Assembly: GCF_000515415.1 (NCBI RefSeq)
Contig: NZ_KI911783.1
Coordinates: 6,249,831-6,313,830 of the forward strand
Reading direction: 5' to 3'
DNA from: Bradyrhizobium sp. WSM1417
GTDB taxonomy: Bacteria; Pseudomonadota; Alphaproteobacteria; Rhizobiales; Xanthobacteraceae
Length of the DNA stretch: 64,000 nt
Every line of letters starts with the position of its first letter. Position 1 is the first letter of the stretch. This document shows positions 45,819 through 55,543 of this stretch, piece after piece. The position numbers and the translations under genes are program-made. The notes below the pieces were generated by a model. That model ran no database searches. It saw nothing but the letters and a program-made list of their open reading frames with translations, and was not told the origin of the DNA.

Positions 45819-47353
45819 GGTACCACTCGAGAGATCGCACGATCGAACGGTCCATTGCAGGCGAACCTTTGGCGACTTTCCTGGAGATGTCCGGCATATC
45901 GAAGCGCTTCGGCGGCGTGCACGCGCTCCGCGACGTCGATCTCACTCTGGAAGTTGGCGAGGTGCATTGCCTGGTCGGAGAAAACGGCTCCGGCAAGTCC
46001 ACCCTGATCAAGATCATTTCGGGCGTCGAGGCAGCGGAGCCTGGCGGCCGTATCGCAATATCCGGCAAGGAATATCCCAAACTAAACCCGGTCTACTCAA
46101 CGCATTGCGGCATTCAGGTCATCTACCAGGATCTTTCGCTATTCCCCAACCTCACCGTCGCCGAGAATATCGCGATGGCGCACCATCTTGGCGGCCTCCA
46201 TTCCGTGAACTGGACCTCAATGCGCGCCACCGCGAAGGCCACAATGGCAAAGATCGGCGTTGAGTTCGACCCGGACGCGAAAGTCTCAGAGCTCAGCATT
46301 GCCGGACGCCAGCTGGTCGCGATCTGCCGCGCCTTGGCTGCGGATGCCAAACTCCTGATTATGGATGAGCCGACGGCATCGTTGACCCGCCACGAGGTAA
46401 ACGCCCTGATCGCGCTCGTAAGCGAGCTGAAGCGTGCCGGCATCTGCGTCGTTTTCGTCAGTCACCGTCTCGATGAGGTGCTTGAAATCGCCGAACGCGT
46501 AACGGTACTGCGCGATGGCGCCAAAGTCGGTACTTTTGCTGCAGACACAATCGACGGGGGGAAACTCAGCCACCTGATGACGGGCAAGTCCTTCGAGTAT
46601 CAGATACAGGCGCCTGAGCTTGCCGCTGGCCCGGTTGTGCTGGAAGTTAAGAGCCTGGGCCGCGAGGGCGAGTATGAGGATGTAAGCTTGCAGTTGCGCG
46701 CGGGCGAAGTAGTGGGTCTCACCGGTCTGCTCGGCTCAGGGCGAACCGAATTGGCGCTATCCCTGTTCGGCATGAAGCCGCCCGATCGCGGCACTATCGC
46801 ACTTGACGGGCGGCCCATCGCGCTCCGTACAAATGCAGAGGCGATCGATCGAGGGATCGCCTACGTATCCGAAGATAGGCTTACGCTTGGTCTTATCCTG
46901 AATCAGTCCGTCACGGCGAACGTCACACTTACGGTGCTGGATCGTCTGGCTGGCGCGCTCGGCCTGATTGCCGCACGCGCGCGACAGACCCATGTCGCTC
47001 GGTGGGTTGCTGAACTCGGAATCAAGGTCTCCAATCCCGCCAACCCGGTGAAGACGCTCTCCGGGGGCAACCAGCAGCGGGTCGTGCTCGCCAAATGGAT
47101 GGCGACCAATCCGCGGGTGCTTATCCTCGATAGCCCCACGGTGGGCGTCGACATCAGCGCCAAGGACGGCATTTACGAAATCATCCGGCGGCTGGCTCGC
47201 GAGGGCGTTGCGGTACTCATGATATCAGACGAAATACCCGAGGTCCTTTATCATAGTCATCGCGTGCTGGTGATGCGGGAAGGACGTTTGACAACCGATG
47301 TGGCTGCCGCAGCCACTTCCGAAGATGCGCTTCGGCAGGCCGTCAATGCCTGA
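45815..47353 (+). CDS. Sugar ABC transporter tandem ATP-binding protein
   Basis: This protein of about 512 residues has two cassettes. The first has Walker A LVGENGSGKSTLIKIISGVE, signature ELSIAGRQLVAICRALAAD and Walker B LLIMDEPTASLTRHE. The second has GLTGLLGSGRTELALSLFG and LSGGNQQRVVLAKWMATN. This is the RbsA/LsrA arrangement. The start is uncertain: ATG 45815 lies inside a hairpin, and TTG 45869 or ATG 45887 (MSGISKRFGGVHALRDVDLT) would also give a full first cassette. It overlaps the next permease by eight bases. Confidence 0.92.
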   Translation: MRYHSRDRTIERSIAGEPLATFLEMSGISKRFGGVHALRDVDLTLEVGEVHCLVGENGSGKSTLIKIISGVEAAEPGGRIAISGKEYPKLNPVYSTHCGIQVIYQDLSLFPNLTVAENIAMAHHLGGLHSVNWTSMRATAKATMAKIGVEFDPDAKVSELSIAGRQLVAICRALAADAKLLIMDEPTASLTRHEVNALIALVSELKRAGICVVFVSHRLDEVLEIAERVTVLRDGAKVGTFAADTIDGGKLSHLMTGKSFEYQIQAPELAAGPVVLEVKSLGREGEYEDVSLQLRAGEVVGLTGLLGSGRTELALSLFGMKPPDRGTIALDGRPIALRTNAEAIDRGIAYVSEDRLTLGLILNQSVTANVTLTVLDRLAGALGLIAARARQTHVARWVAELGIKVSNPANPVKTLSGGNQQRVVLAKWMATNPRVLILDSPTVGVDISAKDGIYEIIRRLAREGVAVLMISDEIPEVLYHSHRVLVMREGRLTTDVAAAATSEDALRQAVNA

Positions 47354-48350
47354 ATCGCGCATTGCATCATTCGGGAGGTTTCATCGCAGCCATGAGTTCT
47401 GGCTGCTAATGGTCATCCTCGGGCTTTGCGCCAGCTTGGGCTTCGCGAATGCCCAATTCCTGACCATGCAGAATCTGTTTGATCTGCTGACCTCCTACGC
47501 CTTCGTCGGTATCCTGGCGCTCGGACTGCTGGTCGTGCTGATCGCCGGCGGAATCGACATCTCATTCACCGCGACCGCGTCGGTGGCGCAATATGTCACA
47601 CTTTCGCTTGCCAATGCTTACGGGGCGAACTGGATCGGCGTCTTCGCTATCGCGATAGGAATTGGCGGTGCGCTCGGTGCCCTCAACGCGATTTTCATCC
47701 AGAAACTTCGAATACCATCGATCATCGTTTCGGTCGCGACACTGAACATCTTCTATGGGCTTCTGATCTTCTTCACCGGCGGCAAATACATCTATTCATT
47801 GCCCGACTGGTTCGCGACCGGAATATTCTGGTTCGAGTTCGAATGGGGCAAGGATAGCTCGTACGGTGTCAACCTGCAGATCCTCGCGCTCGCGCTGACA
47901 TTTCTCGTCACCTGGCTCCTGCTTAACCGAACCAATATCGGCCGGCAAATCTATGCCATGGGAGGCAATACCGACGCCGCACAGCGGCTCGGCTTCCACA
48001 TTTTCGGCCTCAATATATTGGTTTATTGCTACATGGGTGTCATGGCCGGTATCGCCTCCCTGACTCAGGCACAACTCGCGCAGTCCGTTGCCCCGACGGT
48101 ACTGGTGGGCAAGGAACTCGATGTGGTCGCTGCCGTCGTGCTCGGCGGCGCCAGCCTGATGGGCGGCGTCGGCACGGTCTTCGGGACGTTTCTGGGCTTG
48201 ACACTGCTCGCGATACTTCAAAATGGAATCATTTTGCTGGGCATTTCGTCCTACTGGTCGCCGTTCTTCGTCGGCTTGGTTATTCTCATTTCGGTCTCTG
48301 CGACCGCCTGGTCGCAGCGCGAGCGGCGAAGCCAGAGCGCATCCCGATGA
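47346..48350 (+). CDS. Sugar ABC transporter permease, first
   Basis: This 334-residue BPD_transp_2 permease begins MPESRIASFGRFHRSHEFWL, with about eight to ten membrane helices. It has IAGGIDISFTATASVAQYVT, LRIPSIIVSVATLNIFYGLL and VAAVVLGGASLMGGVGTVFG, the conserved sugar-permease loops. Its ATG overlaps the ATPase stop and its own stop overlaps the second permease (ATGA). Together the two form the channel of the LsrB/RhaS-type importer. Confidence 0.92.
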   Translation: MPESRIASFGRFHRSHEFWLLMVILGLCASLGFANAQFLTMQNLFDLLTSYAFVGILALGLLVVLIAGGIDISFTATASVAQYVTLSLANAYGANWIGVFAIAIGIGGALGALNAIFIQKLRIPSIIVSVATLNIFYGLLIFFTGGKYIYSLPDWFATGIFWFEFEWGKDSSYGVNLQILALALTFLVTWLLLNRTNIGRQIYAMGGNTDAAQRLGFHIFGLNILVYCYMGVMAGIASLTQAQLAQSVAPTVLVGKELDVVAAVVLGGASLMGGVGTVFGTFLGLTLLAILQNGIILLGISSYWSPFFVGLVILISVSATAWSQRERRSQSASR

Positions 48351-49354
48351 GCAATGTACCCGCCCTCTCACTTCGCCGGCGTATGGTCGGCCTCGCCGGC
48401 AGCGGCACGGTCGCCACCCTCATCCTGCTGTTGTTCGCGCTCTGGGTCGTGTTCGCGATCACGATCGGCGACCGGTTCTTCTCGGTCAGCACGCTGCAAT
48501 CCATGGCTTTCCAGATGCCCGAACTTGGCATCCTCTCGCTCGCGATGATGCTGGCGTTGCTATCTGGTGGACTCAACCTTTCCATCATCGCGACCGCCAA
48601 TCTGTCTGGACTGACCATCGCGTTCCTGCTGACGCGCTACATCCCGGGGAGCCAGGGCCTTGCCTGGGTCGGCATTCAGGTGTTTGCGATCGCCGCAGGA
48701 TTTGCAGTGGCCGCATTGGTCGGCCTCCTCAATGGTTTTGTCATCGCCTATCTCGGCGTTTCGCCAATCCTGGCCACACTCGGCACGATGACGCTCTGCA
48801 AGGGTCTCGCGATCGGCTTCTCGCGCGGTAACGTCATCTCCGGATTCCCGGATCCGATTGTGTTTATCGGCAACGGAACGGTTTTCGGAGTACCCTTTGC
48901 TCTGATCGTACTTGCGTTCTGCGCCTTGCCCGTCGCGCTCATGTTGAACGCGACGCCGTTCGGTGCAAAGGTTTACATGATCGGCTCGAACGAGAAGGCG
49001 ACCCGCTACTCCGGCATCAATACCCGCGCCGTCCTCCTCAAACTCTATGTATTTTCCAGCTTGCTCGCCGGCGTGGCAGCGGTGGTCATGTTGGCACGTT
49101 TCAATTCGGCCAACGCGGCATACGGCGAGAGCTACCTGCTCGTCACCATTCTTGCGGCCGTCCTCGGCGGCATCGATCCCTTTGGTGGCTTCGGCAAGGT
49201 TGGCGGGCTATTGCTTGCACTGATCATCCTTCAGGTTATCTCCTCGGCATTCAACCTTCTGAATCTTAGCCAATTCCTCACGTTGGCGATCTGGGGTGGA
49301 ATCTTGATTGCCGTTGCGGCGGTTCCTCATTTCGCCGGCAAAGCGCCGCGGTAG
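48347..49354 (+). CDS. Sugar ABC transporter permease, second
   Basis: This 335-residue permease begins MSNVPALSLRRRMVGLAGSG. Signature loops are LLSGGLNLSIIATANLSGLT, LGVSPILATLGTMTLCKGLA and TILAAVLGGIDPFGGFGKVG. About nine hydrophobic segments are seen. It is translationally coupled to the first permease by ATGA and followed after six bases by the sugar kinase gene, so import and phosphorylation are made together. Confidence 0.92.
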   Translation: MSNVPALSLRRRMVGLAGSGTVATLILLLFALWVVFAITIGDRFFSVSTLQSMAFQMPELGILSLAMMLALLSGGLNLSIIATANLSGLTIAFLLTRYIPGSQGLAWVGIQVFAIAAGFAVAALVGLLNGFVIAYLGVSPILATLGTMTLCKGLAIGFSRGNVISGFPDPIVFIGNGTVFGVPFALIVLAFCALPVALMLNATPFGAKVYMIGSNEKATRYSGINTRAVLLKLYVFSSLLAGVAAVVMLARFNSANAAYGESYLLVTILAAVLGGIDPFGGFGKVGGLLLALIILQVISSAFNLLNLSQFLTLAIWGGILIAVAAVPHFAGKAPR

Positions 49355-49360
49355 CCAGCG

Positions 49361-50779
49361 ATGATGAGTTCGATCGTCTCGACCACTATCGCGGTTCTCG
49401 ACATTGGCAAGACCAGTCTCAAGCTGTTGGTGGCGAGTGACGACGGGTGGCCCCTCGAAACACATGCGATTCCGAACGTGCCGATGACTCAGGGCCTGTA
49501 CCTCGCCTATGATCTTGCCGGGCTAGAGGAATGGCTTCTCGATACCCTTGCCAACATGTCTCAACGCCATGCCATCGGCGCCGTGATAGTGGCTGCGCAT
49601 GGATGCGGCGCGGTTCTCGTCGATAGCGATGCGCCAGTGCTGCCGATGATGGACTATGATGCCGTCTGTCCGCCCGAAATCGATGAAGCCTATGCCCGGA
49701 TCGCGCCGGGTTACGATGAGGTGTTTTGCGAAATTGGCGGTGCGATGCGGCTCGGAAAACAGCTGCTGTGGCAGGAAAGCGCATATCCCGTCGAATTCGC
49801 GCGCGCAAGAACCTATCTGACCACTGCGCAGTTCTTCGCCTTGCGGCTTGGCGGACGTGCGGCCAGTGAAATCTCGCAGCTCGCAGCTCAGAGCCATATC
49901 TGGGATCTCGTCCACCATCAGCCTTCCTCTCTTATGCGCAAGCGCGGTTGGAGCCATCTGCTGCCCGAACGCGTGGCTGCCGGCGCGGTGCTAGGGACGG
50001 TTTCGGAATCCGTAGCCAGGCGCACTGGCCTGGCGCAATCGACCGAGATCCTCTGTGGCGTGCATGATTCCAACGCCAACCTGTTTCGCTACAAGGCTGC
50101 CGGCATGGGCGATGCCTCGATCCTATCGACCGGCACCTGGATGATCGGCTTTCAGCGCGGCCTCGCCCTGGACAAACTCGATTGCGCACGCGCGATGGTT
50201 CTCAATATCGATGTCGATGGCGAGAATGCACCTTCGACATTGATCGCGACCGGCCGCGAATACGACCTGATCCGCGGGGAACATCGTGCTTCTGATGCAG
50301 CCGTCCTTGCCGCATTGCCCACCCTGCTGTCGAGGGGGACCCTGGCGCTCCCCTCATTCGTCGGCGATGATGGATTGTTTCCGGGCGCTGCTCGCCGCGG
50401 ACGGGTCATCGGGCCGCCCCCCGAAACGCCTGCCGAATGGCAGGCATTGGCGGTGCTCTACGCAGCATTCAGCGCAAACCGCTGTCTTGATGCGCTCGAG
50501 TGCTCAAAACGCATAGTCATCGATGGTGGCTTTGCCGCAAACCTGCCCTTCGCCCGTTGCCTTGCGACCTTGCGATCCTCGCAGAGCGTCAGGGTGAGTC
50601 AATCACCGCACGGAACGGCGCTTGGCGCTGCGCTGCTGTGGCGGCGATTCTCGCGTAAGCAGCCGGTTTCGAGCGTAATCCTTGAAGCCGTCACATCGCT
50701 CAACAATGATGGGTCCGAACCGCGCGACCTTTCCGCCGCCTACCAGTCCTGGATCGCTTTCTCGGAGCCCGCTTCATGA
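49361..50779 (+). CDS. FGGY family carbohydrate kinase
   Basis: This 472-residue kinase has the N-terminal ATPase fold motif IAVLDIGKTSLKLLVASDDG, then VIVAAHGCGAVLVDSDAPVL, TEILCGVHDSNANLFRYKAA (catalytic Asp region), ASILSTGTWMIGFQRGLALD and IVIDGGFAANLPFARCLATL. It belongs to the rhamnulokinase/fuculokinase-like branch rather than xylulokinase. The next gene is a class II aldolase. The expected chemistry is phosphorylation of a ketose, such as L-fuculose or L-rhamnulose, to the 1-phosphate. The exact sugar is inferred. Confidence 0.85.
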   Translation: MMSSIVSTTIAVLDIGKTSLKLLVASDDGWPLETHAIPNVPMTQGLYLAYDLAGLEEWLLDTLANMSQRHAIGAVIVAAHGCGAVLVDSDAPVLPMMDYDAVCPPEIDEAYARIAPGYDEVFCEIGGAMRLGKQLLWQESAYPVEFARARTYLTTAQFFALRLGGRAASEISQLAAQSHIWDLVHHQPSSLMRKRGWSHLLPERVAAGAVLGTVSESVARRTGLAQSTEILCGVHDSNANLFRYKAAGMGDASILSTGTWMIGFQRGLALDKLDCARAMVLNIDVDGENAPSTLIATGREYDLIRGEHRASDAAVLAALPTLLSRGTLALPSFVGDDGLFPGAARRGRVIGPPPETPAEWQALAVLYAAFSANRCLDALECSKRIVIDGGFAANLPFARCLATLRSSQSVRVSQSPHGTALGAALLWRRFSRKQPVSSVILEAVTSLNNDGSEPRDLSAAYQSWIAFSEPAS

Positions 50780-51489
50780 CAGACCATAATCATGGCGATC
50801 TCCGCCAAGGCATTGTCGATAACTGCAGGGAGATGAATCGAAACGGTCTCAATCAGGGCACATCCGGCAATCTTTCGCACCGAATTCCAAACGGCATGCT
50901 GATCACGCCTACCAGCCTGCCCTATGATCGGATGCAACCAGAGGATATTGTCGCGATGGATTTTGCCGCGAATTACCAGGGCAACCATCGGCCTTCATCC
51001 GAATGGCGCTTTCATCGCGATATTCTGCGAGCACGCGAAGACGTCAACGTTGTGCTGCATACGCATTCCACCTTCAGCACGATTCTCGCCGTTCACGAGC
51101 GTGACATTCCCTGCTTCCATTATATGGTCGCAGTTGCGGGTGGCAACGATGTCCGCTGTACGCCATATGCTTGTTTCGGCACGCAGGCACTATCTGACTA
51201 CGCCCTCAAGGCCCTCGAAGATCGCAACGCTTGCCTCCTTGGCCATCATGGCTTGATCGTGACGGCCCAGACCTTTGAAAAGGCGCTTTGGCTCGCCGTG
51301 GAGGTGGAGACGCTGGCGAAGATGTATGTCCATGCGTTGGCTATCGGCGAGCCGCCGCGCCTCAGCGACGCTGAAATGGCGCAGGTACATGAGCAGATGA
51401 AACGCATGGGATACGGCCAGGCGCCTGACCTTGACGACGTCGGCGATGTTCCGCGCGCCCTACCTGAGTCGAAATCGACAGCACGTTGA
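50776..51489 (+). CDS. Class II aldolase (L-fuculose-phosphate aldolase-like)
   Basis: This 237-residue protein matches the FucA/AraD family. It has NGLNQGTSGNLSHRIPNGML (phosphate-binding), PSSEWRFHRDILRAREDVNV with the catalytic Glu, the zinc ligands HTHSTFSTILA and the third His in LLGHHGLIVTAQTFEKA. It overlaps the kinase stop (ATGA). It should cleave a ketose 1-phosphate to dihydroxyacetone phosphate and an aldehyde. The C-terminal 25 residues are acidic and variable. Confidence 0.9.
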   Translation: MTDHNHGDLRQGIVDNCREMNRNGLNQGTSGNLSHRIPNGMLITPTSLPYDRMQPEDIVAMDFAANYQGNHRPSSEWRFHRDILRAREDVNVVLHTHSTFSTILAVHERDIPCFHYMVAVAGGNDVRCTPYACFGTQALSDYALKALEDRNACLLGHHGLIVTAQTFEKALWLAVEVETLAKMYVHALAIGEPPRLSDAEMAQVHEQMKRMGYGQAPDLDDVGDVPRALPESKSTAR

Positions 51490-52588
51490 TGGTGGATTTC
51501 ACGGACAGCTGCCACCGAGTTCGGTCAGCACCGGCCCACGCAGAACGAAGGCCGAGGCCGGATGTGCGGGTTTGACCGTCACAGCCCTTGGGCAGAGGAC
51601 GTGAGCGAACAATCAGGCTTGCCCCCTTCACCGCTCAACAGATCAACGACTTAGCTTGTCGATCGGCCCCGCGTAATTGCGGCGGGATACGCCGCCGTCA
51701 CCTTCGGAAACTTCTTCTCATGTCGTGACCCATGCTGCCGTTCCCTTTCTAGCCAGCATGGGGTATACGGCCCGCTGGGTACTGACCTCGCTTGCGGGGG
51801 CGAAGGTCGCGACAAGAGCGCTCGTAGCCCACATTTTGGTTAGCATCGTCGTCACACCGGTCCTGACGGCCTGCATGTGCCCTTCGCCGCACCTGGCTTT
51901 TCGGCGGTTGGTTTCGATGTGGGTTTCTAGACTTGGCAGGCCGAGCGGCTGATTGGCGATCATGACCGCAACACGCTCTGCCCGGACCTCCCGCAGGGAT
52001 TGACTCGAACGCCCCGGCGCAATTTTTATCCTGCCCGGAGACAACGTTCTGACCGCGATAGCGCGATTCCGCCTACCCCGCTCTTGCTGCCTAAACTGTT
52101 CAGGCCGCCGAAAACTTCAACAGACGTCACGTCACTCCAAGGAGCGGCTGCCCAAAACTTGCTGACCATGGATTTTTCTTGATCTCCCGGTGCACACGCC
52201 GTGCACACGACGCCAACTAACAAATTGAAAACACTGAACTCTCGCTCCAGTCCATCATGGGCCAGTTTGAGCGAAATACAGCAACCGAGGGCCAACCAGA
52301 TCCAATCAGAGACCGTGTGTCACCCACCAAGGGACGCAACAGAAGATCGCGCCTTCCTCCCTGCCCTCGACCGTGGTCCCGTCACAGGTTCAAATCAGGG
52401 ACTCGCAATGGCCGCCCCCACAGACTTGCACCGCTGATCATTTTCTTAAGTCTGTGAGGGCTTTAGTCGGCTAGCCGTCGAGAGCAGACATTCTCGGCGC
52501 CAGCTTAGAGGTCGGCTAAGGGCCGACGAGCAGACCTACGCTTGGGCGACGGCACCGCGGTTAGTCTGTCAGCCCCCGGGGCTGTCCT
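51490..52588. other. Long intergenic stretch, no gene recognised
   Basis: Nearly 1.1 kb without a supported gene lies between the aldolase and the CBS-domain gene. Reading frames of 60-110 codons exist on both strands, but none has a good ribosome binding site or known motif. GTGCACACG is repeated in tandem at 52190-52209. GGTTCAAATC at 52387-52396 resembles a tRNA T-loop, but no tRNA fold can be drawn around it. An inverted repeat follows at 52419. Confidence 0.5.
52419..52456. repeat. Inverted repeat in the long gap
   Basis: CACAGACTT and AAGTCTGTG form a perfect 9-bp inverted repeat around 20 bases. It follows the T-loop-like GGTTCAAATC by about 20 bases. It could be a hairpin of an unrecognised RNA or a protein site; nothing more can be said. 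Confidence 0.4.
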
Positions 52589-53011
52589 TCATGATGTAGC
52601 CATCAGGTCGTCCACATTGTGCTCCAAATCCCGGATGATGTTCTTGACGACGTCTCCGATCGAGATCACGCCCAAGAGCTTGCCCGCGTCCAGAACTGGC
52701 AGATGGCGAAAACCGCGCTGAGCCATCATTGCCATGCAGCCCTCCAACCGATCGTCCGGTTTGACCGTCACGGGGTTGCTCGTCATCACTTGGCCTACCA
52801 GCGTCTGCTTCGCATCGAGCCCGGGCAGCAGCACTTTGATGGCGCAGTCACCCTGGGTCACGATACCGACCAGCGCGTCGTCGTCGACGACCAGCACCGA
52901 CCGGACCCGGTTGTCGCGCATCTGGCGCAAGGCTTCGACAACCATGTCAGCGGAACGAACATGGATCAGGGCGCCACTCTTCTGGGCCAGAGCGTTTCTT
53001 ACTGTGCTCAT
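52589..53011 (-). CDS. CBS-domain protein
   Basis: This 140-residue protein consists almost only of a CBS pair. The first domain has MVVEALRQMRDNRVRSVLVV and DDALVGIVTQGDCAIKVLLP. The second has MTSNPVTVKPDDRLEGCMAM, MAQRGFRHLPVLDAGKLLGV and ISIGDVVKNIIRDLE. An AAAGGAG site lies six bases before the ATG. Such stand-alone proteins bind adenine nucleotides and are thought to sense energy state. No partner gene is adjacent. Confidence 0.92.
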   Translation of the reverse strand: MSTVRNALAQKSGALIHVRSADMVVEALRQMRDNRVRSVLVVDDDALVGIVTQGDCAIKVLLPGLDAKQTLVGQVMTSNPVTVKPDDRLEGCMAMMAQRGFRHLPVLDAGKLLGVISIGDVVKNIIRDLEHNVDDLMATS

Positions 53012-53301
53012 CGATCTCCTTTCGTGGGACTTGCCCTGCCCGCCTTGATGGTCCGCATTGAAAGATAATCGAAATATCCTGCTTCGTCAGCGCCGCATCG
53101 ATGCAGTGCGCCTGCCCGTGGACCGAATGTCCGTTGAGGGTCACAAGCGGTCCTCGACCGGGATCGCGCGGCAGGTCAGATATGGGCCAGAAGCTGACCT
53201 GCATATCAGCAGACACCGCGCATTGCAGTGACCCGGATCACATACAGAGAGGGGTAGTCCGATTTAAGAAGGCCGCCGAAAGTGGCTTCATCGAGGGGAG
53301 C

Positions 53302-53841
53302 ATGGAGAGGTACGGAGGGGGCGCCATCGAGGTCTGTGATTACGATCCCCACTGGCCAGTTCTGTTCGACCAGGAGTGCAGTCGCTTGCGATTGGTGGTC
53401 GGTCCGGCGCTCAAGATCGAACATATGGGCAGTACGTCTGTGCCCGGCCTCTCGGCCAAACCGATTATCGACATTTTGATCGGTGTCCCGAACTTGTTCC
53501 GCGCGAAGTCCACGTTCGTGAGGCCATTCGCGCAACTCGGATACAGCTACATCCCCGAGTACGAAGCTTGGTTACCCGGTGAATTATTTTTTCGGAAGGG
53601 GATGCCCGGACCTTGGACGCACCATCTTCACGTGATGGAGCAATGCAATCCACGCTGGAACGACTTCCTGCTGTTCCGCGACTACTTGCGCTTACACCCG
53701 GAAATCGCTGCCGCGTACGGAAGCCTAAAGAAATCGCTCGCGGCTGAATTTGGCGAGGACATCGAGGGCTTCCGCAAAGCAAAACATCGGTTTGCTAAGG
53801 AGATAACCGATCAGACGCTATCAGCATTCGGGAAGCAGTGA
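53302..53841 (+). CDS. GrpB/UPF0157 family nucleotidyltransferase-like protein
   Basis: This 179-residue protein begins MERYGGGAIEVCDYDPHWPV with GGGGAG just upstream of the ATG. It contains IEHMGSTSVPGLSAKPIIDI and LIGV, the GrpB hallmark with a nucleotidyltransferase-like GS..D pattern. WTHHLHVMEQCNPRWNDFLL and FRDYLRLHPEIAAAYGSLKK follow. Length fits the family. The biochemical role of stand-alone GrpB proteins is unclear. The open frame upstream to 53101 is not part of the gene. Confidence 0.88.
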   Translation: MERYGGGAIEVCDYDPHWPVLFDQECSRLRLVVGPALKIEHMGSTSVPGLSAKPIIDILIGVPNLFRAKSTFVRPFAQLGYSYIPEYEAWLPGELFFRKGMPGPWTHHLHVMEQCNPRWNDFLLFRDYLRLHPEIAAAYGSLKKSLAAEFGEDIEGFRKAKHRFAKEITDQTLSAFGKQ

Positions 53842-54127
53842 TTTGCGGCGTTGCCACCTGCGGCAGGATATGCCGTGCAGCGCCGCTAAGATGTCCGCTT
53901 CGGGTCACGAGCGCCGCTTGAGAACATCGGCAGGTTGCTTCCGGTCTACCTCGATGAGCCGACAATCGAAGGTGCCGCCCGAAACTTCGCATTCGGGCCA
54001 CCTGCGGAAGTAGGCAATTATTGCGGTTCGCGCGCCTGGTCGGTACGCTTGGGCTTCGGTTAACAAAGCTCTTGGCCATCGTTAGAAGCCAAGACCCGAG
54101 TGGCGTCACCAAGCCAGAGGATCGTCA
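53842..54127. other. Intergenic stretch, probable dispersed repeat material
   Basis: No gene is recognised. Stretches such as GATGTCCGCTTCGGGTCACG near 53892 resemble the degenerate dispersed sequences common in Bradyrhizobium intergenic regions. A second copy could not be aligned inside this window, so this is only an impression. Confidence 0.3.
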
Positions 54128-54954
54128 ATGAATCGCTTGAAGGCCATGGCTTTTGCGATTGCCGTCCTGACTTCCTCAATGACAACTGCACCGCTCGTCG
54201 CGGGACAAGGCTCCACGAGCGTCCCGCAGGAGGTGATGATCCCGCTCGAACATCTGCCTCTTGATTTGAAAGGGTATCTCAGGCGTCCGGACGGGGATGG
54301 CCTCTTTCCGGCTGTGATCCTCCTTCCAGCGTGCGGTGCGTTCCTCAACTCTGTCGATCAAGGCGGGGGAAGCACGGTCGCGTCTTGGGGGTATGTTGTG
54401 TTGACGTTGGATGTCTTCACCGCCCGAGGCGTCAAGGGTGGAAAGACCTGCGTTTATCCTGCACCTCCCGAGACCATACAAGACCTCTATCGCGGATTGA
54501 GCTTGCTGGTCACGCAGAAGAGCGTCGACCGGAGCCGTATTTTCGTTGTGGGCTTCGGACGAGCCGGCTCGGTTGCACTCTCAGCGGTGGATCGAGACAT
54601 CCAGTCAAAAGCCAAGCATCGGTTTCGGGGGGGCCGTTGCGTTCTATCCTACGTGGCGATGACAAACAGATCATGCGCGTTGCCACTTTGGTCATCGTCG
54701 GTGCGCTCGACAAGAACCTGTTCGAAGCCTGTCGCAATATGGTGCAGGGGGACGACGACATTGGAATCTCGCGACAGCATGGGCAGGGTATTCCCATCCA
54801 ATTTGACGCTCTACCCGACGCTTATTCCGGGTTCGATGTGCCAGCGTTTCGACAGCCGATCGATGTGCGTGGGTTCCATTTTGAGTTCAATCAATCGGCG
54901 ACCGAGCACTCGAAGGAGACCTTGCGACATTTCTTTCGTGCCGCTGGACCATGA
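54128..54954 (+). pseudogene. Dienelactone hydrolase-like secreted protein, two frameshifts
   Basis: The start frame has a signal peptide (MNRLKAMAFAIAVLTSSMTT ending VAG), then LKGYLRRPDGDGLFPAVILL, ASWGYVVLTLDVFTARGVKG and RSRIFVVGFGRAGSVALSAV. The last carries GFGRAG where the nucleophile elbow GxCxG or GxSxG should be. A G7 run at 54627-54633 shifts the frame to GGAVAFYPT. A second shift near 54655 gives GDDKQIMRVATLVIVGALDK and FRQPIDVRGFHFEFNQSATE, with the expected catalytic His region. It is an alpha/beta hydrolase of the dienelactone hydrolase class that can no longer be made whole. Confidence 0.82.
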
Positions 54955-55157
54955 GAGACTGTTGCATTGTCGGCCCACCAGCAGTCACATCAGGCACAGT
55001 AATTTGATCAAAGCTTGCTTTCGTCCGCAGTGGGTCACACGCCGGCGTCGCTGCAATGCCCCTCATTGGTCCGCTGGCACCCAGCAACCGGACAAGCAGG
55101 CTTCGACGCAGAGAGGCAGCTACGGGCCAATAGGCGACATGCTGGTAGGGCACGAAC

Positions 55158-55349
55158 TTAAATCCAACTGAAGAGCAACGTCGGCGATGCAGCAAGGAGC
55201 GCTCCAACGGTCAGCCCAACGAAGCCTAGCGCAATGGCTCCTATCCATCCATGATGATGCCACCCGTACGCCGCACCTATCGTTGTGCCCAGGACGATCA
55301 TAGAGATGGCCCAAGTGATTTGAATCGCGATCTTCAGGGTTTTGAGCAT
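55158..55349 (-). CDS. Small two-helix membrane protein
   Basis: This 63-residue protein (MLKTLKIAIQITWAISMIVL, then GTTIGAAYGWHHHGWIGAIA and LGFVGLTVGALLAASP) has two hydrophobic helices around a His-rich turn. GGAAG lies five bases before the ATG. The pattern resembles short hypothetical membrane proteins of Bradyrhizobium. Function is unknown. Confidence 0.55.
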   Translation of the reverse strand: MLKTLKIAIQITWAISMIVLGTTIGAAYGWHHHGWIGAIALGFVGLTVGALLAASPTLLFSWI

Positions 55350-55543
55350 CTTGCTTCCAAAAGGCTACGAGCGCAATTTCAGCGTCACGAACGCCAAAAG
55401 CAACCCAATTCCGCAATGGGTCAAATTGGTCTTGTCATAGATCGAAATGGACACAAGTACGTCTCCAATCGTCTAGAAGCGGACGCGGGATTGGAAGGGC
55501 TCCGGGCTGAAAATGACCAACCTCACTAGCTGAGGAGGTCAAC

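Noticed and set aside
52380..52440. Possible tRNA gene around GGTTCAAATC
   Set aside because: No T stem, acceptor stem or anticodon arm pairs around the loop-like sequence.
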